From positions 141,652,730 to 141,716,729 of the forward strand of contig CM048746.1 in assembly GCA_026315105.1 (NCBI GenBank): a stretch of DNA of 64,000 nucleotides, in the 5' to 3' direction. The notes under the pieces are model-generated. The model was not told the DNA's origin. It made no database searches and was given only the letters and a program-made list of their open reading frames with translations. The DNA is from Locusta migratoria. Lineage: Eukaryota > Arthropoda > Insecta > Orthoptera > Acrididae. Shown one piece after another: positions 40,963-52,249 of the stretch. The number at the start of each line of letters is the position of its first letter. Position 1 is the stretch's first letter. Position numbers and translations under genes: made by a program.

Positions 40963-42000
40963 TTATTTGAACGCCTGTATTCTTGGTGGTGCCTTAATAA
41001 AAATTTTCTTCGCCATAGATGTAACTTTATTTACTTTAGGAAATTGTAGCCTTACCTGCTCTGCTATGCAGTTGATCCCATGCACTACACAAGTTACATG
41101 CAGCATCAACGGGTAGAATACTTTTAATAGTTGAAATGCTGCTATCATATATGCAGCAGCATCAGTGACGGCCAGAAGCACCTTATTCTCATCCACTCCG
41201 TTTGGGTATAGCACCTAAAGCCCATTGTTCACGAACTGTGCTATTGTTTGTTGATTAGTTTTTGTAAGCTGTTTTCAGTAAATCAAATGAGCCCTGGATG
41301 GAGCATCTGGATCTAGCTTGCCAATAATGTTTGCAGTGTAACGGCCAAGGCTGTCAGTAGCTTATTCCACAGAAATCGATATACAAGATTCTCCAACACA
41401 ACATCTTCTCGGATTCTGTGCAATGCAGCATTGTAAGCTGAATCCACATAATTCTTACGTGAAGTTGACTCTGCAGTAACAGACTGATGGCGGTACTTCT
41501 GAAGAAAACCTCTGAATATAGAGTTTTCTAGTTTCTGAAAGCAGATGTTTGCTGCCACAAATGCACGACACAAATCACTGCAGATTTTTTTCCACGTAGG
41601 GTTCACCAGATTTATTGGTTAAAAGAGTTTACTTAAATTTTGACTTTCGTTCAACATTAGCTTTAGTGCGATTCCATCTGCATGCTGAGTTAAGTGAGAT
41701 TTCTTAACACTCGAAACCTAATACGAGTGAAAAGGGAAACGCAGTTTAGAATCGCTTATAAAGAGTATTTCGTATTACTAAAGGATAGCGATAAAAAAGA
41801 ATCGTGACAGGAAAATAAGAAGTCTAAGAAAAACATCAACTAACCTCCTTGTTGCATGCTTAGCAGAAAATAATTTCCCCATCTGTTGTATAATGAGGAA
41901 AATCTTGCAGCCACTGCCTTATATGAGTAGACTTTGAACTACTGTTTTCGGCATGGCGTAGTATTCTCACACAGATACTAGAATATATTTTGCACTTGGA
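40963..42000 (-). pseudogene. hAT-like transposase remnant (DUF659/CGG-binding-protein-like)
   Basis: Minus strand, from 5': a finger-like QWLQDFPHYTTDGEIIFC (about 41930-41870); after a gap PTWKKICSDLCRAFVAANIC, FQKLENSIFRGFLQKYRHQS and ESTSRKNYVDSAYNAALHRI; then DPDAPSRAHLIYWKQLTKTN, LYPNGVDENKVLLAVTDAAA and FYPLMLHVTCVVHGINCIAE. These blocks match the DUF659-type hAT core recognised in many arthropod proteins. Stops and frameshifts throughout. The C-terminal dimerisation domain is missing. Confidence 0.65.
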
Positions 42001-42473
42001 ACATCAGTAATACTTTAACATGTTGGTCGTTACACAATGTACTGATTTGTTCTTGCTGGGAAAAAGTGAACGATGACCCGTTTTTCTTTTTCTTTTCCTT
42101 TTACTGCGGTGCATGGGAGCGGTAGGAGAAGTACCGTACTCGTTGCTGGACATATGGCACCTGACAGATGGCCGCCCCTTCTGAACAAGCGAATGGAATC
42201 TAACGGTGCTTCAGATGAAAACATCTCACTCCTGAAAATTATTTTTCAAACTGGAAAAGTCACGTATAATACCTTTCATGAAACAGAGTAGTCTGATAGG
42301 ATTACCTGTAGACAGCAGCGAGATAATGCGCGAAATACCAACTTATATGCAAATTGGAGCTTAGTAAAAAAATAGGTTTTAACCAGTTGCGGCTCTGCGT
42401 TCGGACGCTAGCAGCATATGCTTGTCGCTGCAGCTCTTTCAACTTCTGTGTTTGTGATATTATTTGTTTTGAT

Positions 42474-43700
42474 ATGCAACCAGAAGTACGAATGAGTAGT
42501 TTGAAGTTCAGTTTTAGTTCCAGCAGTCTGCGTCCGAGAGTTTATGATTTTGATTATTTTTTACATGAAGATTTAGGACTTCGTGATGAGGAAGTTATAG
42601 GTATGCAGTACGACTTTCTGATCAACGCCTATTATGTGAAACTTCGTAATGAAGAAGTGTGTCTCTGTATCATGAATCTGACAAACGGGTCTGCTGACAA
42701 CAAGTCTGGTGACGGCACTGTGACTCGTGTTACAATTACGTTTTCCGGCTTAGGTTTCCGTAATATGAAGATTTACAACTTGCCTTTCGAAATCACGGAC
42801 CGGAGGCTTAAAGATTCTTTATCTGTGTACGGGTGGGCCAATAACAGGTTTTTTTAATGTTGAGAACGGAGTTCGCTTAGAGCTCAAACGACATATACCA
42901 TCGTTTGTAATTGTGCGAAATTACAAAGGATTGGTGGTGTACGAGGATCAACCTCGTACTTGCGCCGTCTGCAATTCAGCCTGCCACATGCATGCACAAT
43001 GTCCACGTAGACGCCCTGTGCAAGTGACGTCTTTTGTTTATAACGAGAACAGCGCGCCAGCCGCGGAGCTGCCGTCCTACGTGGCCGTTTTGACAGAGAT
43101 CACAACATGCGCGGGCCCTGCGCCCGTGCCGGCCGCGGAACAGGTGGTATCTGTGCAAGTGGACGCTGACCCCAGCACAGCTGAGCATGCGCAGGAGCCC
43201 ACTGCGTGGGAAAGTGAAGTAGCAACTGAACCTATTCGCGACAACGTAGCACCGCAGTCACTGACTACAGAGGAACCTTCTGAGACGACGACAGCTCCCG
43301 CTGTCGCCACAGAAGCCATCCCCGCAGACGATTAAGTTCAGGAGCGAACAGAAAAGGCTTCCGACTTGTCATCCACAACCATGGACATTGCCTCTTCGCT
43401 GGAACAGAAATAAGCTGTGAAAGGAAAATCTAAACCTGACACACAAGCTTCCTCCAGTAACAAGAAGATGCAAGCCGCACGCCAACAGGACGCGTAGATT
43501 CACGAACAGTTCAGACAGAAAGTAACCAGGGCTGCCGCAAAGCTTAAAGGAGAGGAGGCAGCCAAACACAATGTTACTGACACTGTTTCGGAGAGCCACC
43601 GCCGACCGGAGGCTATGGACACCGAAAGTCCGCCCCCATGTCCTCCCCCACCCCTAAGAGATGGGACCTGGTGGGCTGACGACGAGCCCGGTGGCCAATG
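42474..43700 (+). pseudogene. E2 ORF1
   Basis: The ATG gives MQPEVRMSSLKFSFSSSSLR, then RVYDFDYFLHEDLGLRDEEV and GLGFRNMKIYNLPFEITDRR, parallel to E1. A small deletion near 42840 (where E1 has the ITTEKWQGHK segment) breaks the frame; it resumes with KGLVVYEDQPRTCAVC and knuckle CAVCNSACHMHAQC, a Pro/Ala/Thr/Glu-rich region to 43335, and a Lys/Glu-rich end with stops. The start codon, lost in E1, is kept here. Confidence 0.7.
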
Positions 43701-45310
43701 AACATCCTTCATTCCGTCAACCCCATGAACAAGATTTCTTATATGGTACTCCGGTTGATATCGCGCTCCTTCAAGAAGTTTTAACCGATATTTCCATCCC
43801 CGGCTATGTCACGATTACCAATATTAGTGCAGAGGATTCAACAGGTACTGCAATTATGTACCGAGACAGCATCCATGTCACAGATATAAAGTTTCTGAGC
43901 AATGGAAGGGGCATATCCTGCCAGACAAATGGATTATTAATTGATAATGTTTATGCGCCCTCTGGTAGTGGCCATTGACAATAAAGAGCTGACTTTTTCC
44001 GCACTGATGTACTTGTATTAATCGGCATCCATACCGATGATATTCTTCTTGGATGAGATTTCAATTGTGTGATTCACACCAAGGACCAGATTCCAAACTC
44101 TAACATTTGCGAAGAACTTCAGCATCTAGTTGTCGGCCTTCACCTTTGCGATGCATAGGAGAAGCTACATGGGGATCAACGCGCCTATATTCACGTTACC
44201 CACTGCTCAGTGAGCCAAATAGACAGAATTTACGTTTCGTGCAATATACACGAGGCAGTTTTAAATGAAAACATTGCACCCATAAATTTCTCCAATCATT
44301 CTGACTATCAAGTCAATGTGAACCACCTTTCACTGCGGGAAGGGTTATTGGAAGCTCAATGTTAGTCTTTTCCGAGATGAGGAGCTCGATGTGGAGATGG
44401 CGTGTGCCTGGCAGCAAGCTCTCTGATCTCGACCCCACTGCAACAAGACACTGGACTGGTGGGTCCATGTTGCTAAGCCTAAATTGAGATCTACGATTAT
44501 GTTATATTCCAGGCGCAAACAGACAATTGAAACGTATTTTCAGGCTTTGCGTGATCTATACAAAGACGCAAATGTCCCCAATCCCGTGACCGCGCGCAAC
44601 ATTAATATGTGTAAAGCTAAAATAACTACGCTTCAGAGGACGAAAATGGAAAGCTATATCGTCTGTACACAACCTAAGAACGTTGTGTCAGGAGAAACAG
44701 CTGCTCTGTACCATCAACTCAGAGCGTTCAAACTTCACAATTCAACTTTCTTTACCGACATTAGGGATACAGCAGGGCACAAACTTACCAGCACCCGCGA
44801 TGCACTCAGCTACGCACATGAGTATTTTAGTGACCTCTATAGTAAGCACCCCGTCGACTTACCAACCTATGACGCTCTGATATGTAGGATACCCACTCGT
44901 CTCGTGCCGGAAGATACTGCCGTACTTGAATTGTAATTTGACACGGATGACATCCGTGATGCCGTCCATACAGCAGCAGAAAGAAAAACACCAGGTCCAG
45001 ACAGTCTTCCGCAGAATTCTACAAGCATTACTGGACACTTGTTGGCGACTCGCTACTTCCCATCGGCAACGAAATTCCAGAGGCAGGCAATGTGTCCTCA
45101 GACTTTAAGGAGGACATGGTTGTTCTTGTCCCGAAGAAAGGGAACAGCAAACAACTGACTAAAATGCGTCCCATTACGTTACTGAATGAATTCTGGGAGA
45201 CCATCAGCATAGTGCCATTCCCGGGAAGAGCATCATACACGCTGCATGCACCCTTAGGGACAGCGTCGCCACCTATGCAGACTCTGAAGAATCGGCTGCA
45301 CTTCTTTTTT
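43700..45310 (+). pseudogene. E2 ORF2, endonuclease and early RT, heavily broken
   Basis: Blocks in several frames: GTPVDIALLQEVLTDISIPG, GTAIMYRDSI, IDNVYAPSG, LLG-DFNCVIH (with a TGA in place of a codon near 44055), SVSQIDRIYVS and FSNHSDYQVN; later NGKLYRLYTT-like and SSDFKEDMVVLVPKKGNSKQ with MRPITLLNEF. Order and spacing follow E1. The many stops show this half has not been translated for a long time. Confidence 0.7.
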
Positions 45311-46701
45311 TGGATTTTGACAAGGCGTATGACTGGATCAGTCACGAGTACTTACTTCTAACAATGCAAGAGTTGTGTTTTGGGTCTCGCTTAACGAACG
45401 CCAAACATAAGGTCACCACTGAAACAAAGCCTCACATTCTGATTAACGGCCACTTTAGCCAACCTGTATCAATTGCACGGTCTATCAGGCAGGGATGCCT
45501 CTTATCAATGGTATTATATGCCCTCGCTGTGGAACCCCTGCTGACCTTTATCACAGAAGAAACGTCAGGGCTGGTGATTGGTAGCCTTAGGCACCGCTGT
45601 ATCGCTTATGCAGACGACCTGTGCATTGGGGTCACATCTCAACAAGATCTCATGGCCATAGACCATGAAACTCACGATTTTGTAGTGTCCACAGGCGCCA
45701 AGCTGAGTGATAACAAAACTGTCCTCCTGCATATTGGCATTGGTTTGCGCAACGCAGCTGGCCTAGATTGGTGTTATGCTAACAGCAGCCACAAGTCACT
45801 GGGTATCCAGCTGGATGCAAACCCAGCCAGGATGTATACTAGGAACTGGGCAGACATGTTGAATAAGTTTCGAGCAGTGCTTAAAATATACAGGGACAGA
45901 CAACTTAATATCCTGCAAAGGGTCCAAACCAGCAGACTTACGATTGCCAGCACATTTAGCTATCTCGCACAGATACTGCCAGCCCCGCCTCCTGTAGTTG
46001 CTAGTATTCAGAAGGCTCTTTGCTGGTTTGTCAAGAGGAACAATATCTTCAAGGTCGACTTCGAGACTTTGGTCTTGCTACTTACGAAGGGAGGTCTCAA
46101 CTTGATTGATGCGAGAGTCCAGAGTACAGTCCTAGTAATCAATCGCTTCCGAAAGACTATCGAGGCTCCTCAGGACAGCACTACCAAGATCTTGTTGGCT
46201 AGATGGAGCCCAGGCCAACTTGAACCTCACGTTAATATATCGACAATTCCTCTCACCATTCTTTACATACAACAGTACTACTTCAATTTTAGCTACATTT
46301 ATAAAGGCTGTTCGTCCAATTCAAGAACCACCAGGCTAACGAACAAGGCAGTCTATGAATTCTTAACAACTACAAACCGAAACCCTATGGAATGGATATG
46401 GCCGAATAACAGTTGGAACATTATCTGGAGAAATATTTTTAGTGACTTTATCCCCAGCGTGATTCAACCAACGTGGTATATGGTCGCAAATGACAAGATA
46501 TCAACAAACGACAAGCTACACAAAATACATCTCGCAAATCAGCCGACCTGTGGTACATGTGGCTTTCAGGATACTCTAATTCACCGCCTCTCCTGCGGGC
46601 CTGTGAAACAAGTCACCGACCTGTGCAGAAGATTGGCCATCATAGATCGTACCACTGAAACACACATTGACAAGATAGAACTTCTGTGGCCGCAGAAGTG
46701 A
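45310..46701 (+). CDS. E2 ORF2, RT core and C-terminal domain (open part of a broken gene)
   Basis: A 463-codon open frame: FDKAYDWISHEYLL, SIRQGCLLSMVLYALAVEPL, CIAYADDLCIGV (catalytic YADD near residue 100), FVKRNNIFKVDFETLVLLLT, KGGLNLIDARVQS (GGL motif), NNSWNIIWRNIFSDFI and the finger CGTCGFQDTLIHRLSC. It remains intact although the upstream half is ruined. That contrast with E1 (clean N-terminus, broken C-terminus) is probably chance but worth noting. Confidence 0.75.
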   Translation: MDFDKAYDWISHEYLLLTMQELCFGSRLTNAKHKVTTETKPHILINGHFSQPVSIARSIRQGCLLSMVLYALAVEPLLTFITEETSGLVIGSLRHRCIAYADDLCIGVTSQQDLMAIDHETHDFVVSTGAKLSDNKTVLLHIGIGLRNAAGLDWCYANSSHKSLGIQLDANPARMYTRNWADMLNKFRAVLKIYRDRQLNILQRVQTSRLTIASTFSYLAQILPAPPPVVASIQKALCWFVKRNNIFKVDFETLVLLLTKGGLNLIDARVQSTVLVINRFRKTIEAPQDSTTKILLARWSPGQLEPHVNISTIPLTILYIQQYYFNFSYIYKGCSSNSRTTRLTNKAVYEFLTTTNRNPMEWIWPNNSWNIIWRNIFSDFIPSVIQPTWYMVANDKISTNDKLHKIHLANQPTCGTCGFQDTLIHRLSCGPVKQVTDLCRRLAIIDRTTETHIDKIELLWPQK

Positions 46702-47000
46702 CGCTACCCCAGAAGCAAGAACAACGCAGCGACCTGGATGCTAGGCCTACCATTGGCTATCTAATTCAAAATCGTGTCGCTAATTATACCGACTACTGTA
46801 CCTATATTGAAATTGAAAATTTTAAAATTAAATCTGACATGAATTACCATAAGAAATATGGAAACATGTTGGACATTAAGATATCCCGAATCTGACGGCC
46901 TGTCTAAGCCATGAAGGTATTCAGTAAGCTCCAAATAGACGCACATACAGAAAAATGAAATCTTTAGTTAACGCATTTTATATATTTTATTTATGTATTT

Positions 47001-47275
47001 TTTCTTTCCTCGGGAAAAGGGTATGGAAGGCAGATGTTCATACTTACCTTTCTTTGTTCACTTTGGTTTCACATTACAATTAGAACACTCAATTGTTCAG
47101 AAGTATTATGATTTTCCACTTTGTGTTATGGCGATGAGGCCAGCCGAAGAAGGCACACGTGGCATGAGTAAGGAAGGGCTGAAGGGGAGGTAGAAGACCC
47201 AATATTTTTTTTTTAAAGGAGGGGGAGAGGGGGAGAGAGAGAGAGCCTAAAGATCCGTGATCTATTTGTTACATA
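47001..47275. other. Probable E2 3' region, no gene
   Basis: AT-rich followed by a purine-rich stretch (GGGGGAGAGGGGGAGAGAGA near 47220). No coding sequence recognised. Confidence 0.35.
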
Positions 47276-47545
47276 TGAATAATAAAACACCTATAAAGAG
47301 TATTTGGTATTAACAGGGATAGCGATATAAAAAAATAAAACAAGACCGAAGTGTTAGGCAAATACAAAGCATGAGCGCATATCAACTAGCCTCATTGCTG
47401 CATGCTGGGCAGAATTTTTTTTTTTTTCATCTGTTGTATAGTTTGGAAAAACTTATATGATGAAATAGACACTTTTTAGGATATTAAAGCCGAAATAGGC
47501 ATTAACGCCGAAATAGGCTTTTTTTAGGTCCTATTTTGAGTGGTA
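47276..47545 (-). repeat. Second copy of the 5' part of the hAT remnant at 41 kb
   Basis: TATAAAGAGTATTTGGTATT, then GATAGCGATA and CTTGCTGCATGC-type blocks match 41755-41900 in the same orientation. It continues into GCCGAAATAGGC-type repeats absent from the other copy. The two copies flank E2. Noncoding here except for a short finger-like remnant. Confidence 0.55.
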
Positions 47546-47558
47546 TGTGAATGCGCGA

Positions 47559-47560
<2 letters not shown>

Positions 47561-47595
<35 letters not shown>
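47561..47595 (+). repeat. (GT)n microsatellite
   Basis: Uninterrupted GT dinucleotide array of about 35 bases at the start of a Penelope-like repeat. Confidence 0.85.
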
Positions 47596-47599
<4 letters not shown>

Positions 47600-48500
47600 G
47601 TCTTGTGTACTCGTAGTGTGCATGCTTTACATATATATATTTCTCCCCTCACCCGCCTCCCCACTCCATTCCTAAGCTGCATCTCGTTATTCCCATCTAA
47701 CCCATCCCCACCACCGTGACGTAACCTTCCTATCCCCCCTCCTCTCCTGTCACCGATTCGCTGCAGAGCGTGATTCGAAGTGCGGCAGTTGGAGGTGATG
47801 GTTGTATGACTGTGTTGTGTGCCTGTGTGATTGCTCTATTTTCTGAAGAAGGCCATGGCCGATAGCTGAATGTGTTGTACGTGTGTATTTTGTATGCTCC
47901 TGTCACAGCTCGTCGCCATGTCTTTGCGGTGAATTGTAAACTTCCTCACTATATTATTAATTCCAACCTGGACTTTCCATTATTATATTTATACATGTTA
48001 ACTATACCATAGACTTGGATGATAAATATTTATGGTGCTCATTGAGAGCCAATTCCATCCACTGTTTTACTATTTAATTATGTCAGTCATTTCACTCTGT
48101 TAGTCTGAATGTAAATTTGAAATCATTATAAGCATTACTTGTACTCAACACCCTTTCATGACGAATTAGGACCCTAGTTCTCACATAATGGCATTTACCC
48201 ATACATCGAATAACTTACCCAAAGCACAGGCTCATAGATAGATACAAATAAAAAACACACAAACACAAGATACAAGCTTTTGCAACCGTTGGCCGCTTCT
48301 TCAGAAAAAAGGAAGGATGGAGGGGGAAAAGGGAAGAATGCAGGCTCTAAGGGAGTGGAAGGGGTCATTCCAATCCCAGGAGTGGTAGGACTTACCTTAA
48401 GTGGAAAAAAAAGGAAAGGTAAACAAGCACAAACACACACACACGCAAACACACCAAGGTAGACATGTCTACCTCTCCCACTCCTCCCTCTTCCACTCCC
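47596..48500. repeat. Two Penelope-like repeat ends in opposite orientation
   Basis: The plus-strand phrase TCTGAAGAAGGCCATGGCCG at 47840 and, on the minus strand, TCTGAAGAAGCGGCCAACGG at about 48304 are two versions of a dispersed insect repeat. Each is followed by a TGTGT-rich stretch and an AACCTGGACTTTCCATT-type or TAAGGTAAGTCCTACC-type block. I associate these with Penelope-like elements from memory. No RT or GIY-YIG sequence lies here. Confidence 0.45.
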
Positions 48501-48850
48501 TTAAACTCGAATCAATTTCACTTTATTACCAAATAGAACTTACTTTCTGGACGCACCTCGTATATTAAAAACATGATTGGTCCCTGGCTCAGAACGGTGT
48601 TTTATGATGTGATTTGAGTTAGTTTTAGTGATCTCCGTTTTGGGGATATGAGTGAAACCACATGTTTTCTACCCCCCTTACACCTAGTGCATCCAGTTTG
48701 TTTAACAAAATAGCGTGGTCAACTATATCAAAGGCTTTGATAAGATCAAGAAAGATGCCTGTTACATGGTCTCCTTTGTCCAGTGCTTAAAAAAAAAAGC
48801 ATTTGTAAACTGAGCTATAGCTGAACTTGTGCTTTTGCCCAACCTGAAAC
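48501..48850 (-). pseudogene. Non-LTR RT fragment (CR1/Jockey-like)
   Basis: On the minus strand, scattered frames give SSAIAQFTNAFF-like, DKGDHVTGIFLDL and KAFDIVDHAILFNKLDALGV, RT motif blocks around the first catalytic Asp (FLDLxKAFD), then WFHSYPQ. Three frames are involved. It is truncated on both sides by repeats and by the I element. Confidence 0.55.
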
Positions 48851-48869
48851 GTGACTGTTCTTTACATAG

Positions 48870-49577
48870 GAGACTATACTTCGTTAAATACACCATACAG
48901 TGCCCGAAGCTTATTCAGTGCATTCACTGTATCCCACTCGGTGCTCCATGCCTCGCGCACCTTCCGGTGCAACACCAATTTAAGATCTGGCCCCATGATG
49001 CCAATATCGAGAAATGGTGCCATAGTGACCTGCTTGGCCAGTTGATCAACGTTCATTCTGACATGGCCCAGGGTCCACACAAAGACCACAGAACTGCCTG
49101 ATCGTCATAGAGAGTAGACAGTATTCTGGATCGACCACACTAATGGCTAACGAAACACTGGTCGATCGCTTGTAAGCCACTCAGGGAGTCAGTACAGATG
49201 ACAAATGAACCCCTGGTGCAGGCTTTGAGGTGTTGTAGAGCCCTGAGAATGGCGACTAGCTTGGTGGAGACAATGCTACTCTCACATGGCAGATAATGCT
49301 GTTCCACATGGTCAACACGAAAAAATGCATACCCAGCACGACCATCTACTATGAAACCATTCGTGTAGCTCGCTTCTGTGGCATGGAACGAGTCGAGGAG
49401 TTGCAGAAACTGGCGACGGAGATGTCTAGGGGAAACTGAGTCCTTCAATGCATGGGACAGATCCAGATGGAACTGTAAACGAGGAATAGACCAAGGAGGG
49501 GTTTGAAAGGAGTAGTGGAATGTGGTAGGGAGTGGAGAGGATGCGAGGGACGAAAGACGGGAGACAGGAACGAACAC
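48870..49577 (-). pseudogene. I-element ORF2, RNase H domain
   Basis: Reads SYTNGFIVDGRAGYAFF, LPCESSIVSTKLVAILRALQ (conserved Glu position altered to Lys) and FVICTDSLSGLQAID (catalytic Asp). After a stop and frameshift near 49140 comes VWTLGHVRMNVDQLAKQV (the HVG..N..D..A block) and a short tail to NEV. The K in place of E in the STxE motif would be expected to damage catalysis. Confidence 0.75.
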
Positions 49578-50860
49578 GGACTGAGATCGGGTAACATGGA
49601 CTGAGATCGGGTAACCCGACCTGGGCTGTCGTGGAGGGATAGGGACTGCAGCGTCTCGAAAAATGAGCCGGCGGTTCAGGTGGAAGGGCGAGGCCTGAAC
49701 ATGGGCAACATAGGAAGCTAGGCTAGCAGGTGTTGCCTGCGGAACTGCATAGGAAGGACCCCAGCTTTGACGAGGCTTATCACAGGGCTTGTGCGAAAAG
49801 CCCCTGTCGCCAAATGAACACCACAGTGTAAAATTGGGTCTAATGGCTGCAATACTGAAGGTGCAGCCGAATCATAAACTATGCCGCCATAGTCTAGACA
49901 CGACTGAATGAGGGCCTTATAAAGTTGCAAGAGCGTTGGGCGTGAGGCTCCCCAAATAGTGTGGCTGAGACAGCGCAGGATGTTGAGGTGTCACCAGCAC
50001 TTTTGTTTCAGCTGGTGAAGGTGTGGCACCCAGGTGAGACGGTCATCAAACAAAATGCCTAAGAATCTGTGTGTCTCTTCGATTTGTAGCAGGTCGCCTG
50101 CTAAATAAAGTTCGGGTTCTGGGTGTACTGCCCGATGTCGACAGAAATGCCCATGACTGTGCCTTTCTTATTTCTATCTGCAACCGCCGTTCAGCAACGC
50201 TGATGCTGGAGGAGCTATAATACATGCAGAAGTCATCGGCATACAAGGAGGTAGAAACTGATGACCCCACGGCCACAATAAGACCATTAATGGCGACTAA
50301 AAATAAAGGAACACTAAGAATGGAACCCTGTGGGACTCCATTCTCTTGACAATGAGATAAGACAAGAACCAAAATGAACACAAAAAGAACGCAGGGCTAC
50401 GAAGTTCTTAATGAATATAGGAAGTGGACCCCGTAAGCCCCACTTTTACAGTGTAGACAGAATATGATAGCGCCAGGTGGTGTCGTATGCTTTCCGCAGG
50501 TCAAAGAAGACGGGAACCAGATGTTCGCGAGGAGTAATTGCTGCATGGATAGCTGACTCCATTGACACGAGATTGTCGATAGTGGAGCAGCCTTGACGGA
50601 ATCCACCTTGTTGTGGCGCCAAGAGTCCCCAGTCCTCGAGGATCCACATGAGCCTCCGACTCACCAACCATTCGAGGAACTTGCATGGAACGTTGGTGAG
50701 GCTGATCAGGCGGTAACTATCAGCCACCTGTGGATCTGCCCCAGGCTTAATCACCGGAATGATAATGCTAACCTGCCAGGAGGACGGAAAAACACCCTCA
50801 AGCCATGTACAATTACACAGGGCGAGAAGTTGGTGCTTGGAGTCCGCTGATAGATATCAG
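49578..50860 (-). pseudogene. I-element ORF2, reverse transcriptase domain
   Basis: Blocks in order on the minus strand: MIKPGADPQVADSYRLISLT, KFLEWLVSRRLMWILEDWGL, QQGGFRQGCSTIDNLVSMES, PVFFDLRKAYDTTWRYHILS (first Asp), GVPQGSILSVPLFLVAIN and SLYADDFCMYYSS (YADD); then thumb and connection sequence such as YKALIQSCLDYGGIVYDSAA. Frameshifts near 50400 and elsewhere. Confidence 0.8.
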
Positions 50861-51526
50861 AGGAAGTGACTGTGAATGCGATCAGGTTCAGAGGAAGTAT
50901 CTGGGCATGCAGCAAGGGCACTTTGAAACTCCCATTCAGTAAATGGAATGCTGTATGGTTCCCGATGACGCATTTGAAAGAAAATCTGATGGCTCTCTTT
51001 TCGATCTTTATGGGTACGAGTCTGCACCATAAGCAGCAGTCTCTGAGGTGTGTGCAAAATTATCTGCCAGGTGCTCAGCGACGGCGACAGGGTCAGTACA
51101 GACTGTACCCTGAATGCTGAGGCACAGAATTCCCACCAATGGGCGGTGCCCGAAGTGGCGCCAAAGTTGTGATCACACCTTTGAAGAACAAGTGCGGGAA
51201 CCAATTGAGGCAACGTACTTCTCCCAGGACGCTCTCTTACTTTGGTGGATCAGTCACTGGGCACGGAGACGCTTGAAAGCAAAAGATGTTTGACAGAAGG
51301 GTGGCAACGGTGCCGCTGCAGTGTTTGCCGCCGTTCCCGGATGGTTTCAGCGATCTCTGGTGTCCATCAGGGCACCGGAGTATGATGGAGCAAGCTGGGT
51401 GTGGTGGGGACAGTGTTTTTGGCTGCAGAGACAATGGCCTCTGTGACCTGCTGAACAGAGGAATCAACATCAGTGGAAAGGGGAGAGGAGATCACAGCAG
51501 CTGAGGAATAAGCTGGCCAGTCAGGC
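50861..51526 (-). pseudogene. I-element ORF2, linker region
   Basis: Fragments in several frames between endonuclease and RT: MTCVVATTFLSSCGSHSVCL, LPRWSLRRPDWPAYSSAAVI, VDSSVQQVTEAIVSAAKNTV, then IPFTEWEFQSALAACPDTSS near the RT start. No catalytic motif is expected here. Frameshifted. Confidence 0.6.
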
Positions 51527-52249
51527 CTACGGAGGGACCAGCGAGGCAGGCAGACACTGTGGGAGCCACAGGAAGATAGGAAAGTGGTTGCTACCACACA
51601 GGTCACCTTGGACCCTCCAAGTGAGATGTGGAAGTAGGTTTGGGCTGCAGATAGACAAGTCTATGGCAGAGTACGTCCCATGCATGATGCTAAAATGGGT
51701 CGGAGCACCGGTGTTGAGGAGGCAGAGGTTCTGCTGGGTCAATAGAGGCTCAACGTCTCTACCCCGGGCTGAGATCTGTGTGCCCTCCCACAGAGCGTGG
51801 TGGGCATTAAAATCCCCCAAAAGAATAAAGGATGGGGGAAGTTGGGCGACCAAGGCAGCAAGGTCTATGGGAGAGACAGCATCATCTGGTGGAAGGTACA
51901 CTGAGCAGATTGTAAAATCTTGCAATACCTGGTGCCTAACAGCGATTGCCTCTAGAGGCACAGCAGCACTGGGGACAGAGGCCAGGACGCAGACACATAC
52001 GCCACCGGAAACTCTCTCATAGACGGTACGGTTTTTAAAGTAGCCCCGGAGGGCAGGGGTCCTCTCAACGGGGAACCACGTTTCCTGCATAGGTAGGCAA
52101 ATCACAGGCAAGTGGCAGAGTAATTGCTGCAACTCAGCCAGTTGTCGGAAAAAAACCACTGCAATTCCACTGCAGGACATATTGCTTGGGGCTGAACAGC
52201 CATATTGTGAGGGATAAGCAGATGATTTCGCAGGGGCACCTGCTGCCAA
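51527..52249 (-). pseudogene. I-element ORF2, endonuclease domain
   Basis: The 240-codon open frame includes FFRQLAELQQLLCHLPVICL, PMQETWF (catalytic Glu), FTICSVYLPPDDAVSPIDLA, SFILLGDFNAHHALWEGTQI (Asp/Asn), LLNTGAPTHFSIMHGTYSAI and DLSICSPNL; then GSNHFPIFLWL, where the usual SDH reads SNH. That change affects a catalytic position. The first ~25 codons are out of frame with the expected N-terminal Asn block. Confidence 0.75.

Larger units (their letters stand above)
42240..47000 (+). mobile_element. L1/Tx1-type non-LTR retrotransposon E2 (decayed relative of E1)
   Basis: Same organisation as E1: ORF1 (42474 to about 43700) with CCHC knuckle and ORF2 (about 43700-46701) with endonuclease, RT and C-terminal finger. 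It is richer in GC than E1 and has many more lesions. The C-terminal 460 codons are open. The 3' end is near 46980-47200; no target duplication was identified. Confidence 0.75.

Noticed and set aside
42030..42291. Overlapping frames near 42.1 kb as a host exon
   Set aside because: Composition is driven by a CTTTTC-rich stretch; no motif and no splice context were convincing.
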